The notes: a model not told the origin generated them from the sequence alone. Shown: positions 45,850-57,600, counted from the stretch's first letter. The stretch is 64,000 nucleotides of DNA from Aphrophora alni (GCA_963513935.1 OY740772.1:100893340-100957339), one strand, 5' to 3'. Numbers and translations are program-made.

Positions 45850-46280
45850 TATTAAATGGTGCTAAAACATTGCACAAAGTATCTCACTCGACCATCCCCA
45901 AAACCAAATGAAAATGAACCAAAAGTGTCAGTTCGTTAATTAGCCATTCAAAAAGTGGAAAAGAACCATTTAGTAAATTATGTATTATAAATAGTGGTGT
46001 TAATTTTCTTAACTTGTGCCATGAATGGCTCAGAATAAATTGAACTTTTAATGATAGCAGTCAAGGTTAATCTTTGTATTTTGACAATTATTCCTGATTC
46101 ATTATATTTCTTTACATACAAATTTGTGCGCAGGTTTGGGTCATTAATATTCATATTTCACTAAAAATTTAAAGAAATTGGTAGAGATGATTTTGAGAAA
46201 TTATATATTTTATAAGAACTCTGTAATCAATTTTGGTTTGTTTGGGTCCTTATAGAGTATATTTGAGCAAAATTTGATTA
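45850..46280. repeat. Dispersed repeat R (copy 2)
   Basis: Ordered similarity to 24320-24750, including ATTGCACAAAG, ATAGCAGTCAAGGTTAA, TGTGCGCAGGTTTGGGTCAT and GATTTTGAGAAATTATAT. No coding capacity seen. Confidence 0.55.
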
Positions 46281-47989
46281 AAATTTACCTGTTTTTTGAG
46301 ATATTTATAATTTTATGTATTTTTTATTGCAGCTTCCCCCAAATTTTGAGTCATCAAAAATTGTAAAAAAAATCCCAAAATGTGCCAAATCTCTTCTATT
46401 AAAACCATTCCACACTTTGGGGCTGTAAAGCACTATACATAGGACGAACATCATTCCCAAAACGTTTTTGGACTCAGACAACCTCAAAACAATTTTTTTT
46501 ACCCTTCATATAACTTTCTCCATATTATGTAGCCTACATATGAGAAAGTAAAATAAATGTCACATCGTCAAAGATAATGAATGAATGGAACTGAAAATGG
46601 GTTGCAGGTAGTGTATACTGCACTTGCTAGTCACATCTTGAGCATACTCCACTCAATGGTGATCCAGGTAGTCGTGAATTTTTTTTTTCTTTATGTGAAC
46701 ACTTTTATCTTTATACGTTTGATATTAAGGAAGAGTTAAAACCATTTAATTGGTAACTGGATTTACAAACTTTAAATTGCTTCACATATTGGTTGCGAGA
46801 ATTATTAATCCATGATGGAAATAATTTTGTAAACACCAAATTTGCATTTTTAAATTTATAAAAAAAATATTGGGGGTTGATGCTCAATTTTAGGAGGATC
46901 CTCAGGATATATTTCAACTATACAATGATTTAAAATGAAAGCAGACTTACCAAAGGTTTGTCCTTACACTTTTAACCTTTATATATTGTGTCATGATAAT
47001 TTAGCTGGCTCTATCTTATCTGAACAATGGGTCTTACATATTCAACATTCTCATTAAATGAGAATTCATTACTAAATTTTACATTAGCTTAAGTATGGTT
47101 AAAATACTTGTAATGCTTGATCTAACACATTCAATTAAATTATAAATTAATTTTGTTTGTAAGTTAATTTAATAAATTAAATGTTTGTTGTTAATTTTGT
47201 TTACTTCTTGTATTATAAGTCTGAGAAGTTTTATATAACTTCTCGTCTTATAGTTGAGTAAAATAAGATGAAAAAAAAAAGAAATGTTTGTTCTGAGGAG
47301 AGGACAATTAAAAATTTTATTGCTTAAATCGGGGACAATTATGAAGTACACAAATAAATTGTACCTATTCGCAGCTACGGGTGAATTAGTAGTGTTAACA
47401 ATATACATTACTAAAAGGTAATTTTCTTTAATTAAAAATATATTCTTAACCTCAGGGGCTCACTTTAGTGAGTATGGGTGATCCTGAGAAATTGGATTTA
47501 CATAATTTTTTGTGTAGTTTTGGATTAGACCTCCTCTCTCAACTCTTCTTTTGACCCTAACACAATTGGAGTATTGATTTTGATAGCTGGGGTCTTAATT
47601 TAATGAATATATTAAATGTTTATATTACAGAATTTCCCCTCAAACAATCCAATGGATAACTGGTTTCGAGGGTTGAACCTTCATCATCAGATACAATACA
47701 ACAAGTATTTTTTCTCCTCGGCTGTTCAAAGGCATCGTGTTCTTAAACTGACACTTATACTTGATAACAATAACACTTAATATAACATTTAAATATCAAC
47801 ACATTGATACACTGAATATGTTACACATAACTGGATGCTAATCAATAAAAATAAAACAGAAAAAAACAAGAAACTGATTTAGGTATCATTTTGCTCAAAC
47901 ATAGCTAAATGTTTGTTTGGATGTTAACAAATATAATATCGCCATCTCTCTAAAAATGACAGAGAATAATGGTAAAAACCAAAAATTGG

Positions 47990-48850
47990 CTAAGGGGCTT
48001 TTTTAAAATATATAATTTCTCAAAATCAGATTTACCGATTTTGTGAATATTTTAGTGAAAAGTGAAGATTAATGACCCAAACCAGTTGAAAATCTCAAGT
48101 TGCAGTCTAGAAATATCTGACCAAAAAAAGAAAAAAAAAGAATATGATTCTTGCTATTAAAAGCTTGATTAGGCCCTATAATCAAATAAGATTTAGGCAA
48201 GTAGAGATTTTTATTTAAATAGCTTATATAGGCCTACTACATCAATACTTTCTTCAAATATATCCAGTTCTTTTTCACATTTTAATTGATAACAGTACTT
48301 CTTAACTATATCTCCACCACTCTTACGTATATGATCAATGATGCATATCCAAACAGATATTATCGGTTATCAGGAATTCAATCGATTAAACAACAATTTT
48401 GGTAGTAGTATACATAAATATTATAAATATATTTCTATAATAATTTAACTAGGCCTAACCTATTTGTGGTGATTCTTGCTACCACTAATCTAATCTACAT
48501 TTTTGTACACCAAAAACTTCATAAATTGGTTAGGTTAGGCCAGGTTACATCATATATATTAAAATATACTTATGAAATTATTCGGTTTAAAACTAATTAA
48601 TAAATCATGACCCTTATTTTAGTGGAACCTAGATTTTTAGTTCCACATAACATAAATACATTTCAAATAGTTTGGTGGATATTGGTACCAATAGCCTATT
48701 GATAATAATGTAGTAGTGGAGATATGGTACCTTGAGAACTATCGAATTGGCTTTTTTGGTAACAATTACTTTCGGTTTGTTTTTATTTGGTTTTGGGAAG
48801 TGTGAGTGAAAATATTTGTGCAATGTTTTTGCACTATTATTTTTTTTTAC
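47990..48850. repeat. Dispersed repeat R (inverted, split copy)
   Basis: 48018-48090 contains ATAATTTCTCAAAATCAGAT and AATGACCCAAACC, and 48770-48830 contains GTGAGTGAAAATATTTGTGC. These are the inverse of the two ends of repeat R. The roughly 650 bases between do not match, so the copy appears interrupted. Confidence 0.4.
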
Positions 48851-51076
48851 CACTGTTCATAGTTTTGATGTTTTGCAATTTATTATTATAATTAAAGTAA
48901 ACAGATGTGTCAATTTCACCAGGATAGTTTTGTATTGGATCTCGTGTAATATTTTTTTGAGACTGTAAAATACCTCAGTTTTACCTAAGCTTTCATCTTA
49001 AATGCTTTAAGAAAACAGTTTTTTCAACTTTTAGAACAACAAAACATACATGTGACTTTTCAGATGTATTACAAAAAGCATTATCAATACAAGAAACACA
49101 AGGATGTTTTTACCTATAAATACACCGATTTGATAGTTTTTAAATAGTTATTTTTCTGTGAAAAAAAGTGACTTCCGCGTTGAAAACATTATTTATTCTT
49201 AAGAAGTAAGGTATTTTTTTAATCCCAAAAATTAGCAGTCTGGCTGTTGTAAATAAATACCCTCATATGAAGTCTGTTAGACTACAATTTAACTTCAATT
49301 GATTTTAAAATTTATTTTAATACCTTAAATGTTAAAACTTACACCTTTTAATATAGCCTACCCTAGTAAAACATTTAAATTGCTTTAAATTAGGGAGGCA
49401 AATATATAACCTCTTCTGCTTACATTATTAAGCAGATTTAAAAAATCCTACTGTTCCTATCTTCTAATGGTAATACATTGATCTAAAAAGCTGATTAAAG
49501 TGCAGGAACAGTGTACAATTAGCACAGAATTTAGAAATGTGACTGCTGATTCAGCAGAATTCCACCATTGAATAAAGGACAGGTTTGTAGGATTTTAAAA
49601 CTTGCCCTTATTGAAGACAAATTATTTGACAATAAGCTGAATATACAATTGTAATTTGTACTGTTACATTTAGTTAGATTTACCTGGTGCTGTCAATCAT
49701 TTAGTTAGTAAATTAGGCCTATCTTTCAAAAAAGGTCCTCAGTTATACAAGGCCTAGACTAAGTAGATTCATCAAATTTCTCTAAAAATAATTAATTAGA
49801 AATTTTATCATAAGCAAAATTGTCTTCATACTAAAATTGTATCATGTTAAGCCTTCACAAGAGTATAATTAGATATATTCCATAATGTTGTCTAAAGTGT
49901 GCCTAACCTTCTTAGAAATTGACAGTCATTCATATGATTATATAATATTAACTTTATATCTAATTAAAGGGTAATTATAGGACTGAAATGTCACTGTTTC
50001 GTAGTAATCAAGTATGTAAATTAGGTATAAATAACAGCTTAACAAAGAGACAGTATTACAAAGTATAACCTCCTTTATAAATTTAATATCATTTCAAATT
50101 GGAAAAGAAAAAACAACTGACATAATTCTGTAACAAAAACCTACCTACATAATAGAATTAAATTAAATTAAAGGTGAACCAGTATCATTTATAAATTATT
50201 CACAACAATTATCAGTAATCCTCTATACTTACAGTTACACAAACACCTTACAACTAGAAGTTGACATTTGACAGATTTGACTATTGAGTAGTGACTATTG
50301 ACAAATTGACAACAGGTCTGAGACTCGTCTACGTCTAGGTTTCCAAACCCCTTTCTGTATATCTGGAAATTACTGTACTAAATTGCTACGATAAGTGCAA
50401 TACATATTTACCAATCCCTTACCCCTAGGTCCAACCATGCACCATAGTTTTAAAGAAATTATTCTGATTAATAAGAAAATATATGGAATTGGAAATAATT
50501 ACTAAATATTCAGCCACACAACGCCGTCCCAAATTAACTAAATGAATGAAGTTGACTGTTCTTAACAAACCTGGAATAAATATTAATTAAGTCGTCCGAT
50601 TGAGGGAAAGGGCCTCCCAAAATTCCCAAATGCCATGACCTCAATTAATTAGACACCTATTGTGTAATTCGAATAAAATATAAAAACTCAAATTAATACG
50701 AGACAGAAAATCACAACAAGTTTTAAGGAAAGACTGCTCACTACTCTACGGTTTGCTTATATTACTTGCTCAACATAGCTACAAATTAAGTTCCGGTCAG
50801 CTGTTTACTGAGTTTACTGTAGTGATGGACAAGAGCGCTTTTTATGATTAACAACTAATTCTGCTATTTCTAATATTGACAAATAGTTAAAAATAGTAGC
50901 TTAAATTGTTAACTGATAACTGTTGTATGCAATGATAAATAAGCAATAGGCCAAAATAAACACAAAGTAATCTTTAGTGGTTATCTTTTGTTTATGTTCA
51001 AAAAAAAAATTGTCTTATATAGTTAAGTTAAAGTATGAGCTTTTAAGAAAGTCAAAAAAATGTTATTTAAGTTTCG
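48851..51076. other. AT-rich stretch that may contain the oxidase first exon
   Basis: No coding region recognised. On the minus strand TGTAACT|GTAAGTATAG at 50233/50232 is a good donor that could end a non-coding first exon, with repeated TGACAATTTGTC-like sequence upstream (50260-50320). It cannot be linked to 41170 without transcript data. Confidence 0.3.
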
Positions 51077-51134
51077 TTCAGTTTATTTGTGTTCAGTTTA
51101 TATATTTATATAAACTGAACACAAATAAACTGAA
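51077..51134. repeat. Perfect 26-bp-arm palindrome
   Basis: Two perfectly complementary 26-base arms around a 6-base centre (TATTTA). Each arm itself contains a repeated TTCAGTTTAT. Not part of a recognised element. Confidence 0.9.
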
Positions 51135-51364
51135 ATAATTAAAGTTTGTAAAACCCATGAATATCCTATCATTTTGTTTGTACTTTTATGTAGAAAATAA
51201 GTTCTTTTGTTTGTTTTTGTTTTGGTTAAAAATATATTCTGTTTATTAAAAAAGAAAGAAAAGTATATTAGTGTAACATTAACCTTATTAATAACAATCA
51301 ATAAGCCACAAAGCCAGTGACTGCTAAATCAGCATTTTCATTCAGCATTTTATTTAACTGTTAA

Positions 51365-52378
51365 CCCTTTGCGCTCGGTTGTCCAGTTATACTGGCCACG
51401 TCTTTACAGTAGACAGCGCAGCATTGTTTTGACATGAATTGTATCTGCCACTCGGATGGCCAGTACCACTGCCCACTCCCCTCTCCGAGTTAGCTCGGCA
51501 GCCATCATGGCGGCTTCTTCCCACCAGGTCGGAATTATTTTTATCACAGACTACAATTTTTACAAAGGGTATTTATTTTTTTTTTAAACAAAAACCAATT
51601 CCATTATAATAATTATTTTCTTAATATACACAAACAAACAAGATACTGAACTAAACAAAATTGTATGTTTCAAGTTAAAAGGGAAAATAATGCCTAATTT
51701 ACTAATTATACAAAAATCACATATATTTCAAAGTTACGCAAACACCTTGTCAGTTTTTTATTTTAACACAAACAAACAATTTTTAAAATTTTATTAGTAG
51801 GTATAGGCTACACAAACAAAAAAGATACTGAACTAAACAAATTCATATGTTTCAAGTTAAAAAGGAAAATAATACCTAATTTACTAATTATACAAAAATA
51901 ACATATATAACTGACATGAACTTCTTACAGTTTTTTTTAAATTTTAAAACAAACAAACAATTTTTTATATTTTATTAATACAGATACACAAACAAACAAG
52001 ATAATGAACTAAACAAAATCATATCTTTCAAGTTAAAAAGGAAAATTATGCCTAATTTACGAATTATACAAAAATCACAAGACACTGTGTGTACGTTCTC
52101 AATGTTGTAAAAAAAGAGCAAGTGTTGATTTTGGCATTCCCGGTGATATTTTCAAAGAAAAATCTGCCAGAACTGCTGGTCAATTAGTTAAATAGTTTCT
52201 CTATAGGTTACAGCACTCTACACACATCACAACATAAAAATATATTGTTAAAATGCAACATATGTTTCTTGGCCAGTGCTGCTGGCCTTCCGAGTGTTCG
52301 ACGGTTTTTATCTTGGCCAGTACCACTGGCCATTCAAGCGGCAGGAACAACTGATGTGGAATTATAAAATCCCAGTTG
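51365..52378. mobile_element. piggyBac-type element (family D), right end not found
   Basis: TTAA at 51361-51364 is followed by CCCTTTGCGCTCGG, a piggyBac-like end. Four copies of a palindrome like TGGCCAGTACCACTGGCCA lie at 51381-51398, 51457-51475, 52270-52287 and 52314-52332, two near each side. The interior holds a tandem repeat (51629-52081). The expected inverted right end plus TTAA is not visible: the LINE's poly(A) begins at 52379 and probably truncated or split the element. No transposase. Confidence 0.65.
51629..52081. repeat. Tandem repeat of about 180 bases, 2.5 copies
   Basis: Units start CACAAACAAACAAGATACTG at 51629, 51811 and 51987 (spacing 182 and 176). All include AACTAAACAAA, TTTCAAGTTAAAA and GCCTAATTTACTAATTATAC. 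The third copy is partial. Internal to the family D element. Confidence 0.9.
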
Positions 52379-52400
52379 TTTTTTTTTTTTTTTTTTTTTT

Positions 52401-52972
52401 ATTTATTTCGCAGGATAGGTGGAAAATCTTCAAAAGACAAAGGGAGAAATCCGCTCTTCCCAATAGTGTGAGATTCTTACTCACTAAAAACCACCTTCCT
52501 TCCTGTTAGTACCCCTATCGCGTGGGACAAGGAAACAGGAAAGGTTTTCCATGTACCAAGCTGAGAAGCTCTTTCCATGGGCGTATCGAGATTGTAAATG
52601 TGGAAGAAAGCAGAACTTTATGTATCCGCGCGAAGGGCGAGGTAAAGACCTGGCTTGACAGAGTCCAGTCAGGTAAAACCTCGCGACAGATCATGCAGGA
52701 GCCCAGGTTTGGTAGATGTGGCGTGCAAGGTGAAGGATGGGAGTTACCTTACAAATACCTTGTTAGTGAATTTATTGGAGGAGCTACATACAAGCTACAT
52801 CTTCTTCTGCTGCCTACTCGATTACTGAAATAAGCGTGCAAGATTAGACTGCATGCAACTGCATCCTGGTGGCGACAGCTTGGCTCATGCCGCTGCGGTG
52901 CACCCTTTGATCTGAAACAGAGCTAGAAAGCAAAGAGGTGAAATTAAGGTATGAAGTAGGCTATGGATGGCT
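52401..52972 (-). other. LINE 3' untranslated region
   Basis: Between the ORF2 stop (52973-52975) and the oligo(A) tail. A 103-residue frame on the opposite strand at 52522-52833 has no recognisable content and looks accidental. Confidence 0.7.
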
Positions 52973-55669
52973 TTATAGGCCCAAACGAGAGATCAAGGTC
53001 GGTCGTGCGAATAAGGACAGCGGCCGTCTGTGTTTGTCAAATGTTGTGTCGTATGTACCTAGTGAAGAGATTAGAGTTGATGTATGGTGTGCATGTGCCC
53101 CCTTGTAGAGATTAGCTGATAATCGTTGAATGTGTTGTTTGATGAACGGCACATTTAAGTCTTTATGTAAGGTCCTAACTCTGGTGCACATTGGTGCTTT
53201 AGTGATTATTCTCAAAACCTTGTTTTGGAATATCTGTAGCCTGTGCATGTGTGTGTCCCCAGTGTGTCCCCAGACGGGCGCTGCATACGTAATGACTCTT
53301 CTAAGTATAGATAAATAGATTATGGTGGCTGTTCTCAATTCAAGAGAACTTGTTTTATTGAGCAATGGATATAGTTGTGACAGTGTCATGTTTGCTCTTT
53401 TAATTGTGTCGGATATGTGGGCAGACCAAGTCAGTTTCCTATCTAGGATGACCCCGAGGTACTTGACCTGACCATGCCAGTGTATGTCTTCATTGAATAA
53501 GCGTAAAGGAGTATTAATGGTGTGTGAGTTTCTTTTAGAGAGCAAAAGCGCCTGGCACTTGGACACATTTACCTTTACTCTCCAGGCTCTAAGCCATGAC
53601 TCTATATTGTTTAGTGAAGTTTGTAACCTACTGTAGATCATACATGGTTGCCATGACTGTGCGGATATCGCGGTGTCGTCAGCATATATAGCCACATTGG
53701 TGTTATCAAGTGTTGGAATGTCATTGATGTAGATATTGAACAATACGGGCCCGATGAGCGAACCTTGAGGCACGCCAGCTTGTATTGTCCTCTGTGTGGA
53801 TGTTGTTTGGTCTACATCAACCCTGAACTTGCGGTCTGCTAGGTAAGACCTAATGAGGTGTATCAGCCCGTCTGGGAAGTTGTATTGCCTAAGTTTGTCT
53901 ATGAGACCACTGTGCCAAACCCTATCAAAGGCCTTTTCAATATCCAGGAAGACTGACCCGGTCGACTGGTTACCATTAAAACCCCTGGTAGCGTATTCAA
54001 CAACTCTTAGCAGTTGAAGTGTTGTGGAGTGTTTGGTTCTGAAACCGAATTGCTCCGGCCTCAAGATGTTGTGTGTGTGTATATGTTTGTTGATACGTTT
54101 GAGCAGGATCTTCTCAAAGACCTTGCTCATTGTATTCAGCAAACTAATGGGTCGGTAGGATTCGGGCCTATGCTTGTCCTTCCCCAGCTTGGGAAAAACT
54201 AATATTTTAGCTTCTTTCCAAGCAGCAGGGAAATGTTGAGTGCGGAGAATTGCATTACATATGTTTGTAAAGAACCTGAGCGCTTTCTCCGATAAATTTT
54301 TGAGTGTTGTATTTCCAATAGTGTCTGGCCCAGGAGCTTTCCTGGCCTTTGTGTGTGAAATTGCCCACTTAATTTCTGTGAGGGTTGTTTTGTGTATAGA
54401 GTGTTGGTGAGGAGAGTAGGCGAATTGTAAAGTGTTGTTTTCAACAGTGTCAGTGAAAACTGGGTCAGAGGGCTGAGTATTTGGTTGAAACGCTTGTTCC
54501 AGGGTGTCAGCAAATAGATTTACCTTATCATCCGGGTCCCCCACCTGTCCATGAGGGCCTATTAGTGGGGGATAGCACATAGGTGAACGTGTAAAGTGTT
54601 TTACAAGTGGCCATACGGGTTTCTCACTGACATCTAGACTGACCAATTCGGCTTGGAAGCCTTCAGCTCGAAATTGAGTAAGTTCTATCTTAATTCGTCT
54701 CTTGAGACGGTTTAGTTGTGTACGTGGTGTACATCTATTTACTCCCTGCTGTAATGCCCTTCTTAGCCTATTGCGACGCTTGATGAGCGCAAGTATGTGT
54801 CGTGGTATGAAAGTGTGATGCCGAGGCTGGCATTTAATCGGGACTGCGGCTTTCGTCGCGTCCTGTATGGCTGCTGTTAGTTTGTAAACAGCATTGTCAA
54901 TGTCCTGAGGAGACAGAACCTCATCAGAGTTAGGTAATGAGCCATCCACTTGCTGACGGAACATCTCCCAGTCAGCAAGTTGGTAGTTCAGCACCTCTCT
55001 TGGCTCCTTGCTAATAGGATTGCCAGCCACCGCCATTACGACAGGATAGTGATCTGAATTCAAATCCCTATCTACGTGCAGCTGTGGTAATACCGTCAAG
55101 CCCTTAGCAATAGCCAAGTCGAGGATGTCTTCTGTGTTGTGAGTGCTAAGGTGTGTTGGTTCAGTGGGAGCCAGTAGAATGGCATTGTTTGATTCGATGT
55201 AGCGGTAAAGGATTCCCCCACTTGAGTTTGTATGTCTGCAGCCCCAGCGCGTATGTTTTGAATTTAAGTCCCCGGTGATGACAACTTTGTTAGAAGTTAA
55301 CAGGAGTTTATCTATATCACGGGTGTCTATATTACCCGGGGGATTGTACGCTGAAATGAGTGTAGTGTGGCTGCCATTGAGCTCAAGCTTGATAGCAGTA
55401 GCTTCAATGCGTGTTAGTGTGGGCAACAAAATTTCAACATGTTTTATATGCTTATGTATTATTACAGCCGTACCACCTCTGGCTCTGTTTGTTCTGTCGG
55501 TGCGGTATATTTTAAAATTTGAAAGAGTAAATTTATTGTGTGGCTTTAAATGTGTTTCTGAAATTAAAGCTATTTTATAGTTATTTCTTTGCATATAGCG
55601 AAGAAATTCTAATTTTTTGTTTTTAATGCCTTGAGCGTTCCAAAAAAGTACAGGTAGTCTATTGTCCAT
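52973..55669 (-). CDS. LINE ORF2: endonuclease and reverse transcriptase
   Basis: 898 residues, uninterrupted. An apurinic-type EEP endonuclease comes first: N11 in WNAQGI, E38 in ISETHL, Y108 in SAYNPPG, D134 and N136 in ITGDLNS, and D206-H207 in SDHYP are the usual catalytic residues. The reverse transcriptase domain follows: KAPGPD at 444-449, YRPISLLNTMSKVFEKIL, RPEQFGFR, FLDIEKAFDRVWH, AGVPQGSLIGPVLFNIYIND, and the active site YADD at 662-665, then a C-terminal region with YLGVILDRKLTWSAHI. The pattern is that of the Jockey clade. A TAA lies 9 bases upstream of the ATG, fixing the start. It should nick the target and copy its own RNA. Confidence 0.95.
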   Translation of the reverse strand: MDNRLPVLFWNAQGIKNKKLEFLRYMQRNNYKIALISETHLKPHNKFTLSNFKIYRTDRTNRARGGTAVIIHKHIKHVEILLPTLTRIEATAIKLELNGSHTTLISAYNPPGNIDTRDIDKLLLTSNKVVITGDLNSKHTRWGCRHTNSSGGILYRYIESNNAILLAPTEPTHLSTHNTEDILDLAIAKGLTVLPQLHVDRDLNSDHYPVVMAVAGNPISKEPREVLNYQLADWEMFRQQVDGSLPNSDEVLSPQDIDNAVYKLTAAIQDATKAAVPIKCQPRHHTFIPRHILALIKRRNRLRRALQQGVNRCTPRTQLNRLKRRIKIELTQFRAEGFQAELVSLDVSEKPVWPLVKHFTRSPMCYPPLIGPHGQVGDPDDKVNLFADTLEQAFQPNTQPSDPVFTDTVENNTLQFAYSPHQHSIHKTTLTEIKWAISHTKARKAPGPDTIGNTTLKNLSEKALRFFTNICNAILRTQHFPAAWKEAKILVFPKLGKDKHRPESYRPISLLNTMSKVFEKILLKRINKHIHTHNILRPEQFGFRTKHSTTLQLLRVVEYATRGFNGNQSTGSVFLDIEKAFDRVWHSGLIDKLRQYNFPDGLIHLIRSYLADRKFRVDVDQTTSTQRTIQAGVPQGSLIGPVLFNIYINDIPTLDNTNVAIYADDTAISAQSWQPCMIYSRLQTSLNNIESWLRAWRVKVNVSKCQALLLSKRNSHTINTPLRLFNEDIHWHGQVKYLGVILDRKLTWSAHISDTIKRANMTLSQLYPLLNKTSSLELRTATIIYLSILRRVITYAAPVWGHTGDTHMHRLQIFQNKVLRIITKAPMCTRVRTLHKDLNVPFIKQHIQRLSANLYKGAHAHHTSTLISSLGTYDTTFDKHRRPLSLFARPTLISRLGL

Positions 55670-55810
55670 TATTATTTACGGATTTAATGGTGTTGAGGAG
55701 GGAGGTCAGGAAGGACGAAAAGGTAGTGTTGGGGGTAGTCATTAGGGATAGTAGGAGTTGTAGGAAAGCAGGAAGAAATGCGTCCCAGGTGAAAGCTGGG
55801 TTTAACAATC

Positions 55811-57325
55811 TTAGGACGGATTCAATGGAGTTTTGGAATGACGGATGCCCGTGTTGGAGTCGGATGTGCCTGAATTGGGCTGTGTTGTGTTGTTCTGGGC
55901 TAGAGTGGTTTTGGATGTGGGAGTCTGTGGTTGTGACACCTCAGCTTGCTTTTCAGCACATGGAGTGGTACGGGACCTGGTGCGCCGGGTCCTCCTCTCC
56001 CTGGGTGCAGGCTTTGGCTGCTCTTTAAGAACAGGAATTACCTTTTCCTTTAGAGAAACCTGAGCCTTCTCCTTCGGGGCTATGGGGACTGTCGACACAG
56101 CGGGTACCGTGGTCTCCATTGGAACTGTCGCTGGTGCCTGTGGTGTTGAAGCAGCCTTCTGAATCGATGCTTGCGCATATGAAACATTTGGCCTTGTATG
56201 TCGGGGGGTGGAAGAGGGCCTGGTGCGTGGAGTTGGCTTGGCGGAGTCAACATTCGCCTTTTCCTTCCTGGCATTGATGTCTCGTGCTGCCTGTTTATGG
56301 GCATCGCATCCACGATAGCTCGCGGTGTGCGACTTCCCACAAAGGACGCACTTGAAGTTCTCCCTCGAAGCTTCACATTCTTTTGAGTCATGCTCCTGCC
56401 CACATTTTACGCACCTGGGCTTTGCCTTACAACAGCTTGTCGTATGGCCAAACCTTTGGCACCTAAAACACTGGGTAGGTGTATTGGGGTGCTTATAGGC
56501 CTCCGCGCGTACCTTCATACAGAGTACCTCCTTCAGTTCTAAGACAGAGCTGGCAATCTTATCAGAAGGCAGCTCTACCAGAAACATTGGGAGGGGCTTC
56601 CTGTTGTAGTGCCCACGCATTTGAGATACCTTAAGCACCTCAATACCCCGGCTCTCCAGATCGGCTTTCACCTCAGATGAGTATGTCTCCTCATCAATTC
56701 CACGAAGGACAACCTTGTACGTCCGTTCATTCGACAGACGATATATATGGTGAGGGACTTTGTGTTCGTCCAAGAACCTCTGTAGGTTTATATAATCCTT
56801 GTAGGTCAAGGTTTGGAGTCGCACTCCATCCTTCACCTTTACCGCCATATAGAAATATGGGTCGTACTTGGCTTTAAATTAACGGTTGATTTCCGCCAGC
56901 CTGGTGTTGTCTGGGTATATCGTAATGGGAGGAATCTTGACAGATGCCCCAGTACGTCCAGTGGGAGCGTCCTGATTAGGCGCTATGGCATTTGCAAAAG
57001 GCTGTGGAGCCTTAAAGGTTCCAGAGTCCGTTGCACGCTTAGTCGCCTTACTGGACCTGTCTGAGTCTGAAATTGACTCATTCTTCCTCTTCCTTCGAAC
57101 GACCTTAAAAGGCCGTTCGTTGGTAGAGGCAGACGGATCCGTTGTGTCAATCTCATAGTGGTCGGTGTCAGTTTCGCTACCCGACATCGAGCTATCGTTT
57201 GGGCAGTTGGATTCATCTAGTGAGGAGCAGTGACCTTTTTGAGCATCAGGACTGGGTAGACATTGAAGAATGCCCACCTTAGGCTGGCCCTGCAAAGGTC
57301 TTTCTCCCTTCACCAGATTGTCCAT
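55811..57325 (-). pseudogene. LINE ORF1 (gag-like, zinc knuckles) with one stop codon
   Basis: A single frame of 504 codons before its final stop, broken by TAA at 56879-56881. The first part (148 residues from ATG 57325) is acidic and serine-rich and ends PPITIYPDN...LAEINR. The frame resumes FKAKYDPYFYMAVKVKDGV, then an RRM-like/PRE_C2HC region (HIYRLSNERTYKVVLRGI) and three CCHC-type knuckles at about 56290-56480 (CFRCQRFGH, CVKCGQEHD, CVLCGKSHT). The P/T/R-rich tail is low complexity. The protein would bind LINE RNA. It ends 141 bases before ORF2. One nonsense change separates it from an intact frame; a downstream ATG at 56848 could restart a shorter protein. Confidence 0.85.
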
Positions 57326-57600
57326 TATACTACTTGTTAATTAAATGCTAGTATCTAATAATTAAGCAAGAATAAGAAACAAACATAAAATACACAATAT
57401 TTAAATTTAGTGTCCTGTCACTAACACAATATATAGCTTTTTGTATAAAAATTAATAAACAATTAGTCAATATAATTTACATGATTTTTTGTACTTACTC
57501 TCTAGAAGAATATCTAAGTGTATTTATGAAAACTAGAAAAGTTTTCTAACAAAAGTGAAAGTGTCCTGTCACTCTACACTAAACAAAGGAGGGAGAGTAA

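Larger units (their letters stand above)
52379..57600 (-). mobile_element. Jockey-type LINE, near full length
   Basis: Minus-strand element with two ORFs, a 3' UTR and an oligo(A) tail seen as T22 at 52379-52400. ORF1 is gag-like with zinc knuckles; ORF2 has an EEP endonuclease and reverse transcriptase. The only lesion seen is one stop in ORF1. The 5' boundary is uncertain: I place it near 57600. Within the presumed 5' UTR the 14-mer AGTGTCCTGTCACT occurs twice (57409-57422 and 57560-57573), perhaps part of an internal promoter. No clear target duplication found. Confidence 0.85.

Noticed and set aside
52522..52833. 103-residue plus-strand frame
   Set aside because: It lies in the 3' UTR of the minus-strand LINE and has no recognisable content.
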